Source: Halorubrum hochsteinianum (GTDB lineage Archaea; Halobacteriota; Halobacteria; Halobacteriales; Haloferacaceae). From it: a DNA stretch of 64,000 bases. Numbering within the stretch: position 1 is the stretch's first letter; every line of letters begins with the position of its first letter. Below the pieces are notes generated by a model, which ran no database searches, was not told where the DNA came from, and worked only from the letters and a program-made list of their open reading frames with translations. The stretch lies in NCBI RefSeq assembly GCF_023702125.1, contig NZ_CP098415.1:806001-870000 (forward strand), written 5' to 3'. The translations under genes were made by a program, and so were the position numbers. Below are positions 33,497-42,674 of this stretch, piece after piece.

Positions 33497-35154
33497 TCGT
33501 CGAGCCACGCCGACCCGAAGTTCACCTCGGTGTTGTTCGGGGCCAGCACCGTGTCGAGACCACCGACGGACGGTTTCCCCGCCATGGCCCCGTCGCGGAA
33601 CCACAGCATCGGCGACGGGACCTCCTCGTGGAGGACCCGTTGCGCCTCGCGGTAGTACTCGACCTCCTCCTCCTCGCTGGGCGCGGTCTCGGCGTTCTCG
33701 ATCGCCGAGTCGAAGTCGTCGCTGGCGTACGCGAAGGAGTTGAACGACCCCTCCGAGTGGAACAGCCCACGGTACATCTGCGCCGGCTCCCAGCCGCCGA
33801 ACCAGTTGACCATCGCCATCCGGTAGTCCATGTTCGAGGTGACCTGCGTCAGCCAGTCGCCCCACTGGAGCTCCTGGATCTCGACGTCGAGACCGACCTC
33901 GGAGAAGTGCTGTTCCATGATCGTCGCCGCCGTGACGTGCCACGGGTAGTTCGTGGTCACCTTGAACTCCAGCGGCGCGAACTCGTCGATGCCGTACTCG
34001 GAGTCTTCGATCAGCGACCGCGCCTGTTCGACGTCCTGCGGCCGCGGATCGAGGTCTTCGTTCCGGTACGGACTGTTCGGGAAGCTCGGGGTCGCGAGCG
34101 TGCTTCCCTGCCCGAACAGCGCCCCCTCCACGAGCTCCTGCTTGTCGATCGCGAAGTCGATCGCCCGCCGCCAGTTGACGCTGTCGAACGGCGGCCGGTC
34201 GTTGTGGAGGTACATGTGGTTGAACGCGAGCGGCCGCCACGTCGACGTCTGGACGGCGTCGTTCGCGCCGTCGACGTAGTCGGACATGTCGTCGAGCGGG
34301 ATGTCGTTGATGTAGTCGAGGTCCCCGTCCGTGAGCCCGGTGAGCCGGGTGTCGGGGTCGGTCATCGTCCGCTCTTCGAGCGTGTCCACGTACGGCCCCT
34401 CGCCCCAGTAGTCGTCGAACGCCGACAGCTCGGCGCGGTTGCCCTGCTGTCGCGACTCGAAGACGAACGGACCGGTCCCGACCGGGTTCGAGGCCTGCTC
34501 CGAGGCCGACCCCTCGGGGATGATCGCCGTTCCGGTGAACGCCAGCTGTCGGAGCAGCGGGTTGTACCGCTCGCTCATCGACAGGACGACAGTCGACTCG
34601 TCCGGCGTCTCGATCGACTCGACCGCGGTGAGGACGCCGCTGTACCGGGCCCCCACGTCGGGGTCCATGATCCGCTCGAACGTGTACCGAACGTCGGCGC
34701 TGGTCAGCTCCGACCCGTCGTGGAACGTCACGCCGTCGCGCAGCGTGAACGTGTACTCGGTCCGGTCGTCGTTGATCTCCCAGTCCGCGGCGAGTCCGGG
34801 TCGCGTGACGTCGGCGGCGTTCGATATCTCCAGTTCGCCGCTCAGGCCGACGAGCGTCTCGTGAACGTTGTTCAGGAACCGCGACGAGGCGGCCGTCTGC
34901 GCCAGATGAACGTCCAGTTCCTGGGTGACCTCGCTGTGGCCCCAGACGAGCGTCCCGCCCTCCTGCGGCTCGCCGGACGGTCCCGTCGCGCCGCCGCCGC
35001 TGCCGTCGCCGCCGTCACCGCCGGACCCGCCGTCACCGCCGGACCCGCCGCCGGAACACCCGGCGAGGGTGGTGCCGACGCCCGCCATTCCCGTGGCGAC
35101 GAGGAATCGCCGCCGGTCGATACGACTCTCCGCGTCCGCAGATCTGTCACTCAT
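33493..35154 (-). CDS. oligopeptide ABC transporter solute-binding lipoprotein
   Basis: This 553-residue protein has a twin-arginine signal (DRRRFLVATGM) with a lipobox LAGC near residue 33, then a Gly/Asp/Ser linker and a family-5 solute-binding domain (GTLVWGHSEVTQELDVH to the C-terminus, with LRDGVTFHDGSELTSADVRYTFER). It would be Tat-exported folded and anchored by lipid, binding peptides or similar solutes outside the cell. It follows the DUF1028 gene by 24 bp and heads the transporter genes. Confidence 0.93.
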   Translation of the reverse strand: MSDRSADAESRIDRRRFLVATGMAGVGTTLAGCSGGGSGGDGGSGGDGGDGSGGGATGPSGEPQEGGTLVWGHSEVTQELDVHLAQTAASSRFLNNVHETLVGLSGELEISNAADVTRPGLAADWEINDDRTEYTFTLRDGVTFHDGSELTSADVRYTFERIMDPDVGARYSGVLTAVESIETPDESTVVLSMSERYNPLLRQLAFTGTAIIPEGSASEQASNPVGTGPFVFESRQQGNRAELSAFDDYWGEGPYVDTLEERTMTDPDTRLTGLTDGDLDYINDIPLDDMSDYVDGANDAVQTSTWRPLAFNHMYLHNDRPPFDSVNWRRAIDFAIDKQELVEGALFGQGSTLATPSFPNSPYRNEDLDPRPQDVEQARSLIEDSEYGIDEFAPLEFKVTTNYPWHVTAATIMEQHFSEVGLDVEIQELQWGDWLTQVTSNMDYRMAMVNWFGGWEPAQMYRGLFHSEGSFNSFAYASDDFDSAIENAETAPSEEEEVEYYREAQRVLHEEVPSPMLWFRDGAMAGKPSVGGLDTVLAPNNTEVNFGSAWLDE

Positions 35155-35178
35155 TGTCAGTATCGCGCATGTCGTTCG

Positions 35179-35937
35179 TTAGCGTTTGATTCCGAAGTCG
35201 ACGATCGCGTCGGGGTACTCCCCGAGCTGGTCCTCGGCGACCGCCGGCAGCTCCGCCTCCGTCTCGACGGCGAGGTCGTACGCCGCTCTGAGCTCGTCGA
35301 CCGGGTCGTCGCTGTTGTCCACCCGCAGGTTGTGGGACAGCTTCGGCTCCGGTGCCGCGACGAGCAGCGCGGCGCTGATCTTCCCGCGCTTGTCGCCGCC
35401 GGCGGCTTGGCCGGCCTCCAGCCCGGCGATGAGTCGGTCGGCGAACTCCCCGTCGGCCTCCGCGTATCCCCGGCTCACCGCCTCGATCACGTCGCCGCCG
35501 TCGAGCATGTTGCCCGCGACGGTGTAGTCGTCGCCGGCGAGGTCGCCGGCCCAGTCGACGCAGTCGCCACCCGTGTATCGGAAGGCGTCGTCGTCGGTCA
35601 CGCCGTGGAGTTGCCGGTAGGTGTCGTGCGGGTCGTCCGCGAGCAGGGCCTCGCACGCGGTCGAGACCGACACGCCTCTGTCGGCGAGGTCGACGGCGTT
35701 CCGTCCGTGAGACACCTTCACGTACGACTGCGTCGCGACGGCCGCGTTCTCGCTGACGAACGGACACAGCGCGCCGACGCCGACGAGAGCCGTGCTGACC
35801 GCGACGCCGAACGCGCCGGTGTCGGGATCGCGTGCGGCGATCGAGAACGTTCCGGGGGCGAAGCGGTCCGAGGGCGACGAGGGGTCTCGGTCCGTAGCCG
35901 CGGTGTCGGTGCTATCGTGTGTGCTGTTCTCTGACAC
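35179..35937 (-). CDS. DUF1028 family Ntn-hydrolase-like protein
   Basis: This 252-residue protein contains FAPGTFSIAARDPDTGAFG, SHGRNAVDLADRGVS and TVAGNMLDGGDVIEAV, the conserved strands of the DUF1028 family, which has an Ntn-hydrolase fold and often sits with peptide ABC transporters. It may process the imported compound. The minus-strand TATA box TTTAATAT (35964-35971) points to a transcript starting near 35940, so GTG 35937 is the likely start; the ATG at 35961 lies upstream of that. It is the first gene of the five-gene operon. Confidence 0.82.
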   Translation of the reverse strand: MSENSTHDSTDTAATDRDPSSPSDRFAPGTFSIAARDPDTGAFGVAVSTALVGVGALCPFVSENAAVATQSYVKVSHGRNAVDLADRGVSVSTACEALLADDPHDTYRQLHGVTDDDAFRYTGGDCVDWAGDLAGDDYTVAGNMLDGGDVIEAVSRGYAEADGEFADRLIAGLEAGQAAGGDKRGKISAALLVAAPEPKLSHNLRVDNSDDPVDELRAAYDLAVETEAELPAVAEDQLGEYPDAIVDFGIKR

Positions 35938-35961
35938 AGGTATGTCACGGCATGGCAACAT

Positions 35962-36282
35962 AGATATTAAATTTTGGCTTCAGAGACACATCGTCCGTCA
36001 AATAGATGATACCGACGAACCGCAGTCGGAAACCGAGCTATCTCGGAGATATCTTCGCGTTTGGTATCTGTTCTAAAACCGATAAATTATTGCTTATAAA
36101 CCGCGTATGATATCGCCTCGACGGACCCCTGCGACGGACCGGAACGCGCGGTCTCGCTGAAATTCTCGGAATACGGGTGGCTCGATACCGCGATTGAGAG
36201 CTATTTTCCGTTCAAACCTTTTTTGATTGATACGTCCACCTCATATAAACGAATATCAGCGCGCCCCCCGCGGACCCACCCG
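35962..36282. other. AT-rich divergent intergenic region
   Basis: This gap between the peptide transporter operon and the glycerophosphodiesterase gene is clearly more AT-rich than the rest of the window. It holds the leftward operon promoter (TATA near 35967), the rightward promoter CATATAAA (about 36243-36250), and a further TATA box at 36094 followed by a T-run, treated separately as a possible small RNA. Confidence 0.6.
36124..36224 (+). ncRNA. possible small RNA between TATA box and T-run
   Basis: A strong TTATAAA element (36094-36100) has no start codon of a credible gene after it, but about 100 bp after the expected start near 36124 there is a run of six T (36219-36224) that could stop transcription. 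The transcript is not obviously coding. This is a prediction from signals only. Confidence 0.25.
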
Positions 36283-37179
36283 ATGGTACACGACCTCACC
36301 GCCATCGCGGACGCGGTCTCGCGTCGAAACGTCGTCAGAACGGCCGGTGCGGCGCTCGGGGTCGCGGCGGCTTCCGGTGCGGCAGCCTCGGGTACGGCGG
36401 CCTCCGGTGCGACGACCGGGGACCGATCGAGGGTCGGGAACGGCCGCGGGTCGGGGGGACCGTACGTCAGCGCTCACCGCGGGTATCGTGACGTGTTCCC
36501 GCAGAACACGGTCGCCGCAGTCTCCGGGGCGGCCCGGTTGGGTGCCGACCGGATCGAGGTCGACCTCGAAGCGACGAGCGACGGGGAGATCGTCGTCTTC
36601 CACGACGCCCGCCTCGACGATCTGACGGACGAGTCCGGCCTCGTCGCCGAGACGCCCTCCGAGGAGGTCCTTCAGGCGGAGGTCCTCGGCTCCGGCGAGA
36701 CGATCCCCACGCTCGCCGAGGTGCTCTCGGCGACCAGGCCGCCGGTGACGATGAACCTCGAGTTCAAGGACCGCGGACCGCTCTCGTGGGAGGAGTTCGC
36801 GAAGCGGGCGCTGGACGCCGCGTATCGGTACCCCGGTCCGTTCTACGCCTCCTCGTTCGACCACGACGCCATCCGCGCCGTTCGGGAGGTCGATCCCGAC
36901 GTCGACGTCGCGCCGATCTTCGGGAGCGACACGGAGGAGAACCTGGCCGTGGCCCGGGAGCTGGACGCGGAGGCGCTCAACTGCTCGACCGGCGTCCTCG
37001 ACCGGGAGCTGGTCGAGATCGCCCACGAGGAGGGGCGGGCCGTGAACGTCTGGACGATCGACAGCTGGCGGGAGGCGGCGACGCCGATCGAGCTCGGCGT
37101 GGACGGACTGATCGCCGACTACCCGGAGATGGCCGCCTTCGGGACCGACGGCGGTGTCGGACCCCACCGCGGCCGGTGA
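36283..37179 (+). CDS. Tat-exported glycerophosphodiester phosphodiesterase
   Basis: This 298-residue protein has a twin-arginine signal (SRRNVVRTAGAALGVAAASG) and a GDPD TIM barrel: SAHRGYRDVFPQNTVAAV with the catalytic His, EVDLEATSDGEIVVFHD with metal-binding Glu, Asp and second His, and NLEFKD. It hydrolyses glycerophosphodiesters to glycerol phosphate outside the cell; with no lipobox it may be secreted. ATG 36283 lies 33-38 bp after a CATATAAA box, so the leader is very short. The 20 codons upstream lie before the transcript start. Confidence 0.9.
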   Translation: MVHDLTAIADAVSRRNVVRTAGAALGVAAASGAAASGTAASGATTGDRSRVGNGRGSGGPYVSAHRGYRDVFPQNTVAAVSGAARLGADRIEVDLEATSDGEIVVFHDARLDDLTDESGLVAETPSEEVLQAEVLGSGETIPTLAEVLSATRPPVTMNLEFKDRGPLSWEEFAKRALDAAYRYPGPFYASSFDHDAIRAVREVDPDVDVAPIFGSDTEENLAVARELDAEALNCSTGVLDRELVEIAHEEGRAVNVWTIDSWREAATPIELGVDGLIADYPEMAAFGTDGGVGPHRGR

Positions 37180-37299
37180 CGGGGCCCGAGTGTCGGCCGT
37201 CCGCGACCGTTTGCGCAGACGTTTTCGAACGCTGAAATAATGGGTTCGAAGTGGAAAATAACGCTTAAATCGGCCCGACCGTCACCCGCGGATCGAACG

Positions 37300-37362
37300 A
37301 TGACGTGGAGCCGAGACGCGAGTGCCGCGACGACCCGGCCGTCGCGGGGAGCCGAGCCGTGA
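37300..37362 (+). CDS. 20-codon leaderless ORF before the secretion ATPase
   Basis: A TTAAAT box near 37265-37270 predicts transcription starting almost exactly at ATG 37300. That ATG opens a 20-codon frame (MTWSRDASAA...) whose TGA overlaps the GTG start of the large ATPase gene (GTGA). It may be a leader peptide that delivers ribosomes to the GTG by coupling. Whether the peptide itself matters is unknown. Confidence 0.4.
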   Translation: MTWSRDASAATTRPSRGAEP

Positions 37363-39809
37363 GCGACGGACCAACGCTGCGGATCGGGGCGGAGACGAGC
37401 GGGGGCGACGAGTCCGTGCCCGCGCCCGTGCCGCCGGACGACCCGGAGGCGTGGTACGCGCCGGACGTCCGGGCGCAGTACGAGTCGGCACCCGGCGTGG
37501 TGGCGACGGTCCGCGAGCGCGACGGCGGGCGGTTCGGCTACGACGTGCGCGAGCCGCCGCTGTCGCCCGCCGACGAGCGCGCCCTCGACCGGGTCCGCGA
37601 CCGCTTCTCCGCGGTGCGACACCGCCGCCCGCTCACCCGGGTCGGGGTCGTCGAGCGGGCCGAGCGGGGGTTCGACCCGAAGTACGCGGAGGCGATCGAC
37701 CGGTTGGTCGACGCCAGCGCGGCCGCGCGCCGCCGGATCGACTACCACGCGCTGCGGGAGTTCCGGCTGCTCGGCGAGCTCACCCCGATCGCCTTAGACG
37801 ACCGGATCGAGGTCGCGGACGTGGGCGACGAGCGCGAGCTGGTGGTCCACACCGAGACGTTCGCGCCGCTGGAGACCGGGATCGACGCCGACGCCGACTA
37901 CGTCGAGCGGGTCGCCGCCGAACGGCTCGCGCAGTACGCGGTCGAGTTCGCGGGGCTCGCGGTCGACGTGGTCGTCTACCGCGAGCGGCTGCTCGGGTCC
38001 GACGCGTTCGAGACGAAGTACGCGGTGTTGGAGCCGGACCTGCTGCCGGGCGACGAGGAGCTCATCGAGGAGTGTAAGTCTCGGATCTGGGAGACGACCG
38101 TGAGCGACGTGGTCGAGGACCGCGAGTCGTTCGTCGCCGCCCGCGCCCGGCGGTTCCTCTCGCGGCGGCTCACCGCGCGCAACACCCGGGCGTGGCTCGA
38201 CGCGGCGGCCCACCGGGCGCGGGCCGCGCTGGCGGAGCGGGGGCTCGCCGCGCCGCCGGTCGACTCGCGGTACGCCCGCGACCGGCTCGACGACCTCGCG
38301 TACTACGTCCTGCGCGACCTCGTCGGCGAGGGCATCCTGACGGTCCCGATACGCGACCCGTACCTGGAGGACGTGGAGGCGAACCGCGTCGGCGAGCGCG
38401 TGAAGGTCGTGCCGCGGGCGTCGGTGCTGTCGGGGGCGGACGGGGCGGAGGCGACGGGCGCGGCGGAGACGACGGACGCGGCGGAGGACGCGGAGACGGG
38501 GGCGGGCGGGGAGCCCGGAGCCGACGTCGACCCGCCGACGGCCGGGGAGCGCGTGCCGACGAACCTGTCGTTCGACGACGAGACGACGTTCGTCAACGTC
38601 GTCACCGGGATCGCCGCCCGCGACGGGACGGAGCTGAACGCCTCGACGCCCTCCGCGAAGGTGAACCTCGAACTCGACGGCGTGCCGCAGACGATCCGGT
38701 GTGCGGTCGCGCTGCCGGTCATCTCCGAGGGCGGCCCGCACGTCTCGATCCGGAAGCAGCGCGCGGACGCGCTGACGCCGGTCGATCTGGTCGAGCGCGG
38801 CGCGCTCTCCGTCGAGCTGGTGACGCTTCTGTGGCTGCTGTACGAACACCGCGGGGTCGTCCTCTTCGCCGGCCCGACCGGCGTGGGGAAGACGACGCTG
38901 CTCAACGCCCACGCGCCGTTCATCCCGTTCGACGCCCGACCGGTCTCCGTCGACGAGGGGTCCCGGGAGGTGCGGCTCCCCCACGAGACGGGCGTCTCGC
39001 TCACCACCCGCGACCACGAGGACGCCTACAAGTCGGTGGGGATGGCGGAGCTGATGACCGAGGCCAATTACCTCAACCCCGACGTGGAGGTCATCGCCGA
39101 GATCAACACCCCGGAGAGCTTCGAGACCTTCGGCGAGAGTCTGGCGACCGGGCACGGCGTGATCGGCACGACGCACGCCGAGGACATCGGGGCGCTCGCC
39201 GACCGCCTGCGCGAGCGCGACCTGCCCGCGCGCCTGCTGCGCGAGGTCGACCTCGTCGTCTTCCCCCGGCAGGTCGACGGGGAGCGCTACGTCTCCCGGG
39301 CGATAGAGCCGCTCTCCGAGGCCGCCTACGAGGGGCTCGACCCCGAGGCGAAGCGGAGCCCGAGCGGCGACCCGAAGCGGGGCGGCGCGGGCGTCGTCGA
39401 GGTCGGCGACGAGTCCGTCCGGTACAACACGGTCGCGTGGCGCGACGGCGACGGGGCCTTCCGGTTCCCCGGCGCGCCGGGCGGGAGCGACGGTCGGGGA
39501 GACGCACCGGGAGCCGGGCCGCGGTTCCGCGTCTTCGACCGGATCGCGAGCCGGACCGACCGCGACCGCGAGGCCGTCGCGGCCGAGTTCGAGTCGAAGC
39601 GGCGGTACGTGGAGTACCTCGTGCGCGACGGCGTGGACGACCCGGAGGCGCTCTTCGAGTTCCTCGCCGACCTGCGCACCGACGAGGCGGCGACCGTCGA
39701 GCGCGCGGCGCGGACGAGGGGCCGGAGTAACGACCGCGGCGGCGGCGGGAACGGCAGCGACGGCGGCGAGGACGGCGAGAGCGACCCCGCGGGACGGAGG
39801 CGGTCGTGA
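37359..39809 (+). CDS. type II/IV secretion system ATPase (PilB/TadA/VirB11-like)
   Basis: This 816-residue protein has a 350-residue N-terminal domain special to haloarchaeal pilus ATPases, an acidic low-complexity linker (about 360-400), and a GspE/VirB11 core with Walker A GPTGVGKTT, the Asp box region VSVDEGSREVRLPHE, Walker B VEVIAEINTPESFE and the His box ATGHGVIGTTHAED. A charged C-terminal tail follows. It would power pilus assembly at the membrane with the partner gene downstream, which overlaps by 4 bp. GTG 37359 is chosen because of the coupled short ORF and the VSDGPTLRIG N-terminus. Confidence 0.88.
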   Translation: MSDGPTLRIGAETSGGDESVPAPVPPDDPEAWYAPDVRAQYESAPGVVATVRERDGGRFGYDVREPPLSPADERALDRVRDRFSAVRHRRPLTRVGVVERAERGFDPKYAEAIDRLVDASAAARRRIDYHALREFRLLGELTPIALDDRIEVADVGDERELVVHTETFAPLETGIDADADYVERVAAERLAQYAVEFAGLAVDVVVYRERLLGSDAFETKYAVLEPDLLPGDEELIEECKSRIWETTVSDVVEDRESFVAARARRFLSRRLTARNTRAWLDAAAHRARAALAERGLAAPPVDSRYARDRLDDLAYYVLRDLVGEGILTVPIRDPYLEDVEANRVGERVKVVPRASVLSGADGAEATGAAETTDAAEDAETGAGGEPGADVDPPTAGERVPTNLSFDDETTFVNVVTGIAARDGTELNASTPSAKVNLELDGVPQTIRCAVALPVISEGGPHVSIRKQRADALTPVDLVERGALSVELVTLLWLLYEHRGVVLFAGPTGVGKTTLLNAHAPFIPFDARPVSVDEGSREVRLPHETGVSLTTRDHEDAYKSVGMAELMTEANYLNPDVEVIAEINTPESFETFGESLATGHGVIGTTHAEDIGALADRLRERDLPARLLREVDLVVFPRQVDGERYVSRAIEPLSEAAYEGLDPEAKRSPSGDPKRGGAGVVEVGDESVRYNTVAWRDGDGAFRFPGAPGGSDGRGDAPGAGPRFRVFDRIASRTDRDREAVAAEFESKRRYVEYLVRDGVDDPEALFEFLADLRTDEAATVERAARTRGRSNDRGGGGNGSDGGEDGESDPAGRRRS

Positions 39810-41851
39810 GCCGGCGGCGGACGACCGGCGCGACCAGCGCGACCGGCGCGAGCGAGGGGACCGCCGGGGCGACCGGCGCGACCGAAGCGGGCGGGGCGGG
39901 CACGGAGGACCCGCTCCCGACGGGTGGCCGACTGGCGGTCGTCGACCGGGTCTGTTACGCGCTGTTCGCGCGCCACGCGAGCGACCGCCGCCACGACGCC
40001 GACCGGAAGCGGTACCGCGGGACCGCGCTCGATATCGGATTCGAGACGTACCTCGCGCGGACGTACGGGCTCTCGTGGGTCGTCGCGGCCGCCGTCTTCC
40101 TCCCGGCGCTCGTCGTCGCTGCCGGCGCGGCCCCCGCGGTCGCGGCCGCGGTCGAGGCCCGGTTCGGCGCGGCGCTGCTCTCCGGGGGACCGACGGCGAC
40201 GCCCGCGCCGACGCCCGGCTCGGTCGGGCCGCTCAGCACGGACCGCGCCGCGGCGCTCGTCGCGGTCGCGGTCGCGCTCCTCGCGAAGCGCGCGACCGTG
40301 GCGGCCGCCGGGCTCCACCTCCGGTGGGTGGCCGCCACGCGGCGGACCGACATCGAGCGCACCCTCCCCGGGGCGGTGCGGTACCTCGAACTGCTCGCCT
40401 CGGGGAGCGACGGGCCGCGGGCGATGCTCCGGAAGGCGGCCGACGACGACGCGTACGGGGCCACCGCGACCTCGCTGCGGAAGGCGCTCAACGCCGCCCG
40501 GCTCGCCGGGAGCCTGGACGAGGGGCTGCGGCGCGTCGCCCGCGACACCCCCTCCCGGGAGCTGCTCGCGCCGTTCCTGTTGAAGTTCCGGAAGCGCGCG
40601 GCGGCCGGCGACGAGGCGCTCTCGGCGTTCCTCGCGACCGAGCGCCGGATGCTCTCCCATCGGCAGGACCGCGCCCGGAAGCGCGCCCGTCGGTTCCTCG
40701 AACTCCTGACCGAGCTGTTCGTCGCCGTGCTGGTGTTGCCGGCGCTGCTCGTCATCGGCGCGACGGCGCTGTCGGTGGTGATTCCCGAACTGCTCCCGCC
40801 GGTCGAGACGCCCGTCGGCGTGGTGCCGACCCGGGCGGTCGTCCTCTACGGCGCGGTCGCGTTCCTCGTCGCGTTCGGGCTCGCGGCCGCGGTCGCGGTC
40901 GGCACGCTCCGCCCGCCGAGCCAGCGGGCGAGCTACGAGCTTCCGGCGAACCCCCGGACGGTTCTCGCGAGCGCCGGCCGGAACCCCGCGAGCACGGCGG
41001 TCGTCGCCGCGGGGCCGGCCCTCGCGCTCGCGTGCTGGCTCGCGGTCGCGGGCTACACGCTCGTCAACGTCGTCCTCATCGGGTACGCGGCGTTCGCGGT
41101 GCCGGTCGGGCTCGTCGCCGCGCGGCGCACCCGGATCGACGACGCGAGGGACCGCGAACTCGCCGACTTCGTCCACGCCGTCTCGGGCCACGTCGCGCAG
41201 GGGCGGCCGCTCGCGGAGGCGGTCGACGCGGTCGCGCGCGACGCGGACCTCGGCGTCCTCAACGACGACGTGGCCGACCTCGCGTTCGCGCTGCGGTCGA
41301 CGACCGCGACCGAGGCCGTGACCGGAGAGGCCGACTCGGCCGAGGGGGCGGTCGCGGTCGACGTGCGCGCGGCCGCCATCGAGCGGTTCGTCGACCGCGT
41401 GGGGACGCCGCTCGCGGCCGGGACGCTCGGGCTGGTCACGGGGGCGCTGAACGCGGGCGGCGACGCCGACGCCGTCTTCGAGACACTCCGGATCGAGGTC
41501 GGGCGGCTCTACAGCGAGCAGCGCGCGCTCCGCTCGGCGATGCAGCCGTACATCGCGGTGGGCTGGGCCGCAGCGGTCCTCGTCGCCGGCGTCGTCGCGG
41601 TCGTGAACACGCAGGTGGTCGACGCCGCGCGGCTGGCAGAGATCGCCGCCGCGTCGGAGGCGGTGACGGAGCCGGAGGGGGTGTATCCGGAGTTGGAGCG
41701 GTTCCGGCTGTACGTCGTCACGCAGGCGACCGTGCTGGCGTCCGGGTGGTTCGCCGGGACCGCGGCGCGCGGGCGCTACGCCGCGCTGCTCCACTCCGGC
41801 GCGCTGGTGGCGTGCTGTTACGTGGTGTTCACCGTGGGCGGGTTAGTGTGA
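39806..41851 (+). CDS. type II secretion system F-domain membrane protein (PilC/TadC-like)
   Basis: This 681-residue platform protein has an Ala/Gly/Thr-rich N-terminus, then two T2SSF units: helices with the cytoplasmic four-helix domain around residues 180-290 (LPGAVRYLELLASGSDGPRAML), and a second around 440-590. About eight or nine membrane helices are visible. It is the inner-membrane base on which the ATPase acts in archaeal type IV-like pili. No prepilin gene with a class III signal follows, so the subunits must be encoded elsewhere. Confidence 0.88.
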   Translation: MSRRRTTGATSATGASEGTAGATGATEAGGAGTEDPLPTGGRLAVVDRVCYALFARHASDRRHDADRKRYRGTALDIGFETYLARTYGLSWVVAAAVFLPALVVAAGAAPAVAAAVEARFGAALLSGGPTATPAPTPGSVGPLSTDRAAALVAVAVALLAKRATVAAAGLHLRWVAATRRTDIERTLPGAVRYLELLASGSDGPRAMLRKAADDDAYGATATSLRKALNAARLAGSLDEGLRRVARDTPSRELLAPFLLKFRKRAAAGDEALSAFLATERRMLSHRQDRARKRARRFLELLTELFVAVLVLPALLVIGATALSVVIPELLPPVETPVGVVPTRAVVLYGAVAFLVAFGLAAAVAVGTLRPPSQRASYELPANPRTVLASAGRNPASTAVVAAGPALALACWLAVAGYTLVNVVLIGYAAFAVPVGLVAARRTRIDDARDRELADFVHAVSGHVAQGRPLAEAVDAVARDADLGVLNDDVADLAFALRSTTATEAVTGEADSAEGAVAVDVRAAAIERFVDRVGTPLAAGTLGLVTGALNAGGDADAVFETLRIEVGRLYSEQRALRSAMQPYIAVGWAAAVLVAGVVAVVNTQVVDAARLAEIAAASEAVTEPEGVYPELERFRLYVVTQATVLASGWFAGTAARGRYAALLHSGALVACCYVVFTVGGLV

Positions 41852-41939
41852 GCGCGGCGAGAGGGCTCGGACTGTTTTGTTTCCCGCGCCGCCATCCCGA
41901 CACGAGCCTTTTCTACCGTGCCGACGCATACACACGCAC

Positions 41940-42623
41940 ATGGACGAGAAGACCGCCGAACTCCGCGATCTGTTCGTCGAGACCACCGGGTCCGAGTCGG
42001 TCACCGAGCGACAGGACGCGGCGCGCGGGACCCTCGTCGACGCCGACGCGGAGTCGGTCGACGGGACCGCGCGCGACCTCGTCGCCGCGATGCGCGAGCG
42101 GTACGGCTTCTCAACGGATCTCGCTGACGACGCGTACGTCCTCGTCGCCCGCAGTCGATTCGAGGAGGAGAACGACGAGGCGGTCGCCGCGACGCTCCGG
42201 GACGCGCTGGCGGAACTGGAGGACGCCGCCGTTGACCCCGACGCGGTCGACGCCGAGACGGTCCGCAGGGCGCGCCTCGACCTCCACCTCGTGCGGGAGT
42301 CGGACCGGGAGGTCGGCGAGGACGACGCAGACGGTGACGGCGCGGACGACGAGTTCGCGTACGACGACCTGAAGCGGCTCACCGCGGCGGGGAACTCCAT
42401 CGTCGAGTGCGCGGAGGAACTCGGCGCGACGCCCGACCGAGTCGCCCGTTACGCCGCCGTCGCGCGGACCGACATCGCCTCGACGCGGGCGAACGACCGG
42501 TTCCGCGACGCGTTCCGCGATCTCTTCGCCGACGCCGACATCGAGGGGTCGCTCGCGAGCGACGCCCGCGAGGACGGTCTCGAAGAGGCGACCGAGGACA
42601 TCGAGACGGACGTTTCGTTATAA
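41940..42623 (+). CDS. conditioned medium-induced protein 4-like
   Basis: This 227-residue acidic protein starts MDEKTAELRDLFVETTGSESVTE and is predicted all-helical, with a final DNA-binding-like segment (DDLKRLTAAGNSIVECAEELGATPDRVARYAAV) that resembles a helix-turn-helix. I recall haloarchaeal proteins of this type annotated as conditioned medium-induced protein 4, described as high-density-induced; the name is from memory. The stop codon TAA falls inside the TTATAAATAG box that starts the truncated repeat copy, so a repeat has landed exactly at the end of this gene. Confidence 0.7.
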   Translation: MDEKTAELRDLFVETTGSESVTERQDAARGTLVDADAESVDGTARDLVAAMRERYGFSTDLADDAYVLVARSRFEEENDEAVAATLRDALAELEDAAVDPDAVDAETVRRARLDLHLVRESDREVGEDDADGDGADDEFAYDDLKRLTAAGNSIVECAEELGATPDRVARYAAVARTDIASTRANDRFRDAFRDLFADADIEGSLASDAREDGLEEATEDIETDVSL

Positions 42624-42674
42624 ATAGTTGGCTGTGGATCGTCGGTGAACGCCTCCGAAGCCCCAGTCGCTCAC
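42618..42674 (+). repeat. truncated 5' end of the repeated element
   Basis: This 57-bp piece repeats the first part of the adjacent full element: TTATAAATAG box, a GATCGTCGGTGAACGCC segment, then CCTCCGAAGCCCCAGTCGC, where it stops. Its GAAC (42647-42650) is again 27 bp from the TATA centre. It lies directly before copy B, suggesting that one element inserted into or recombined with another. Confidence 0.75.
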
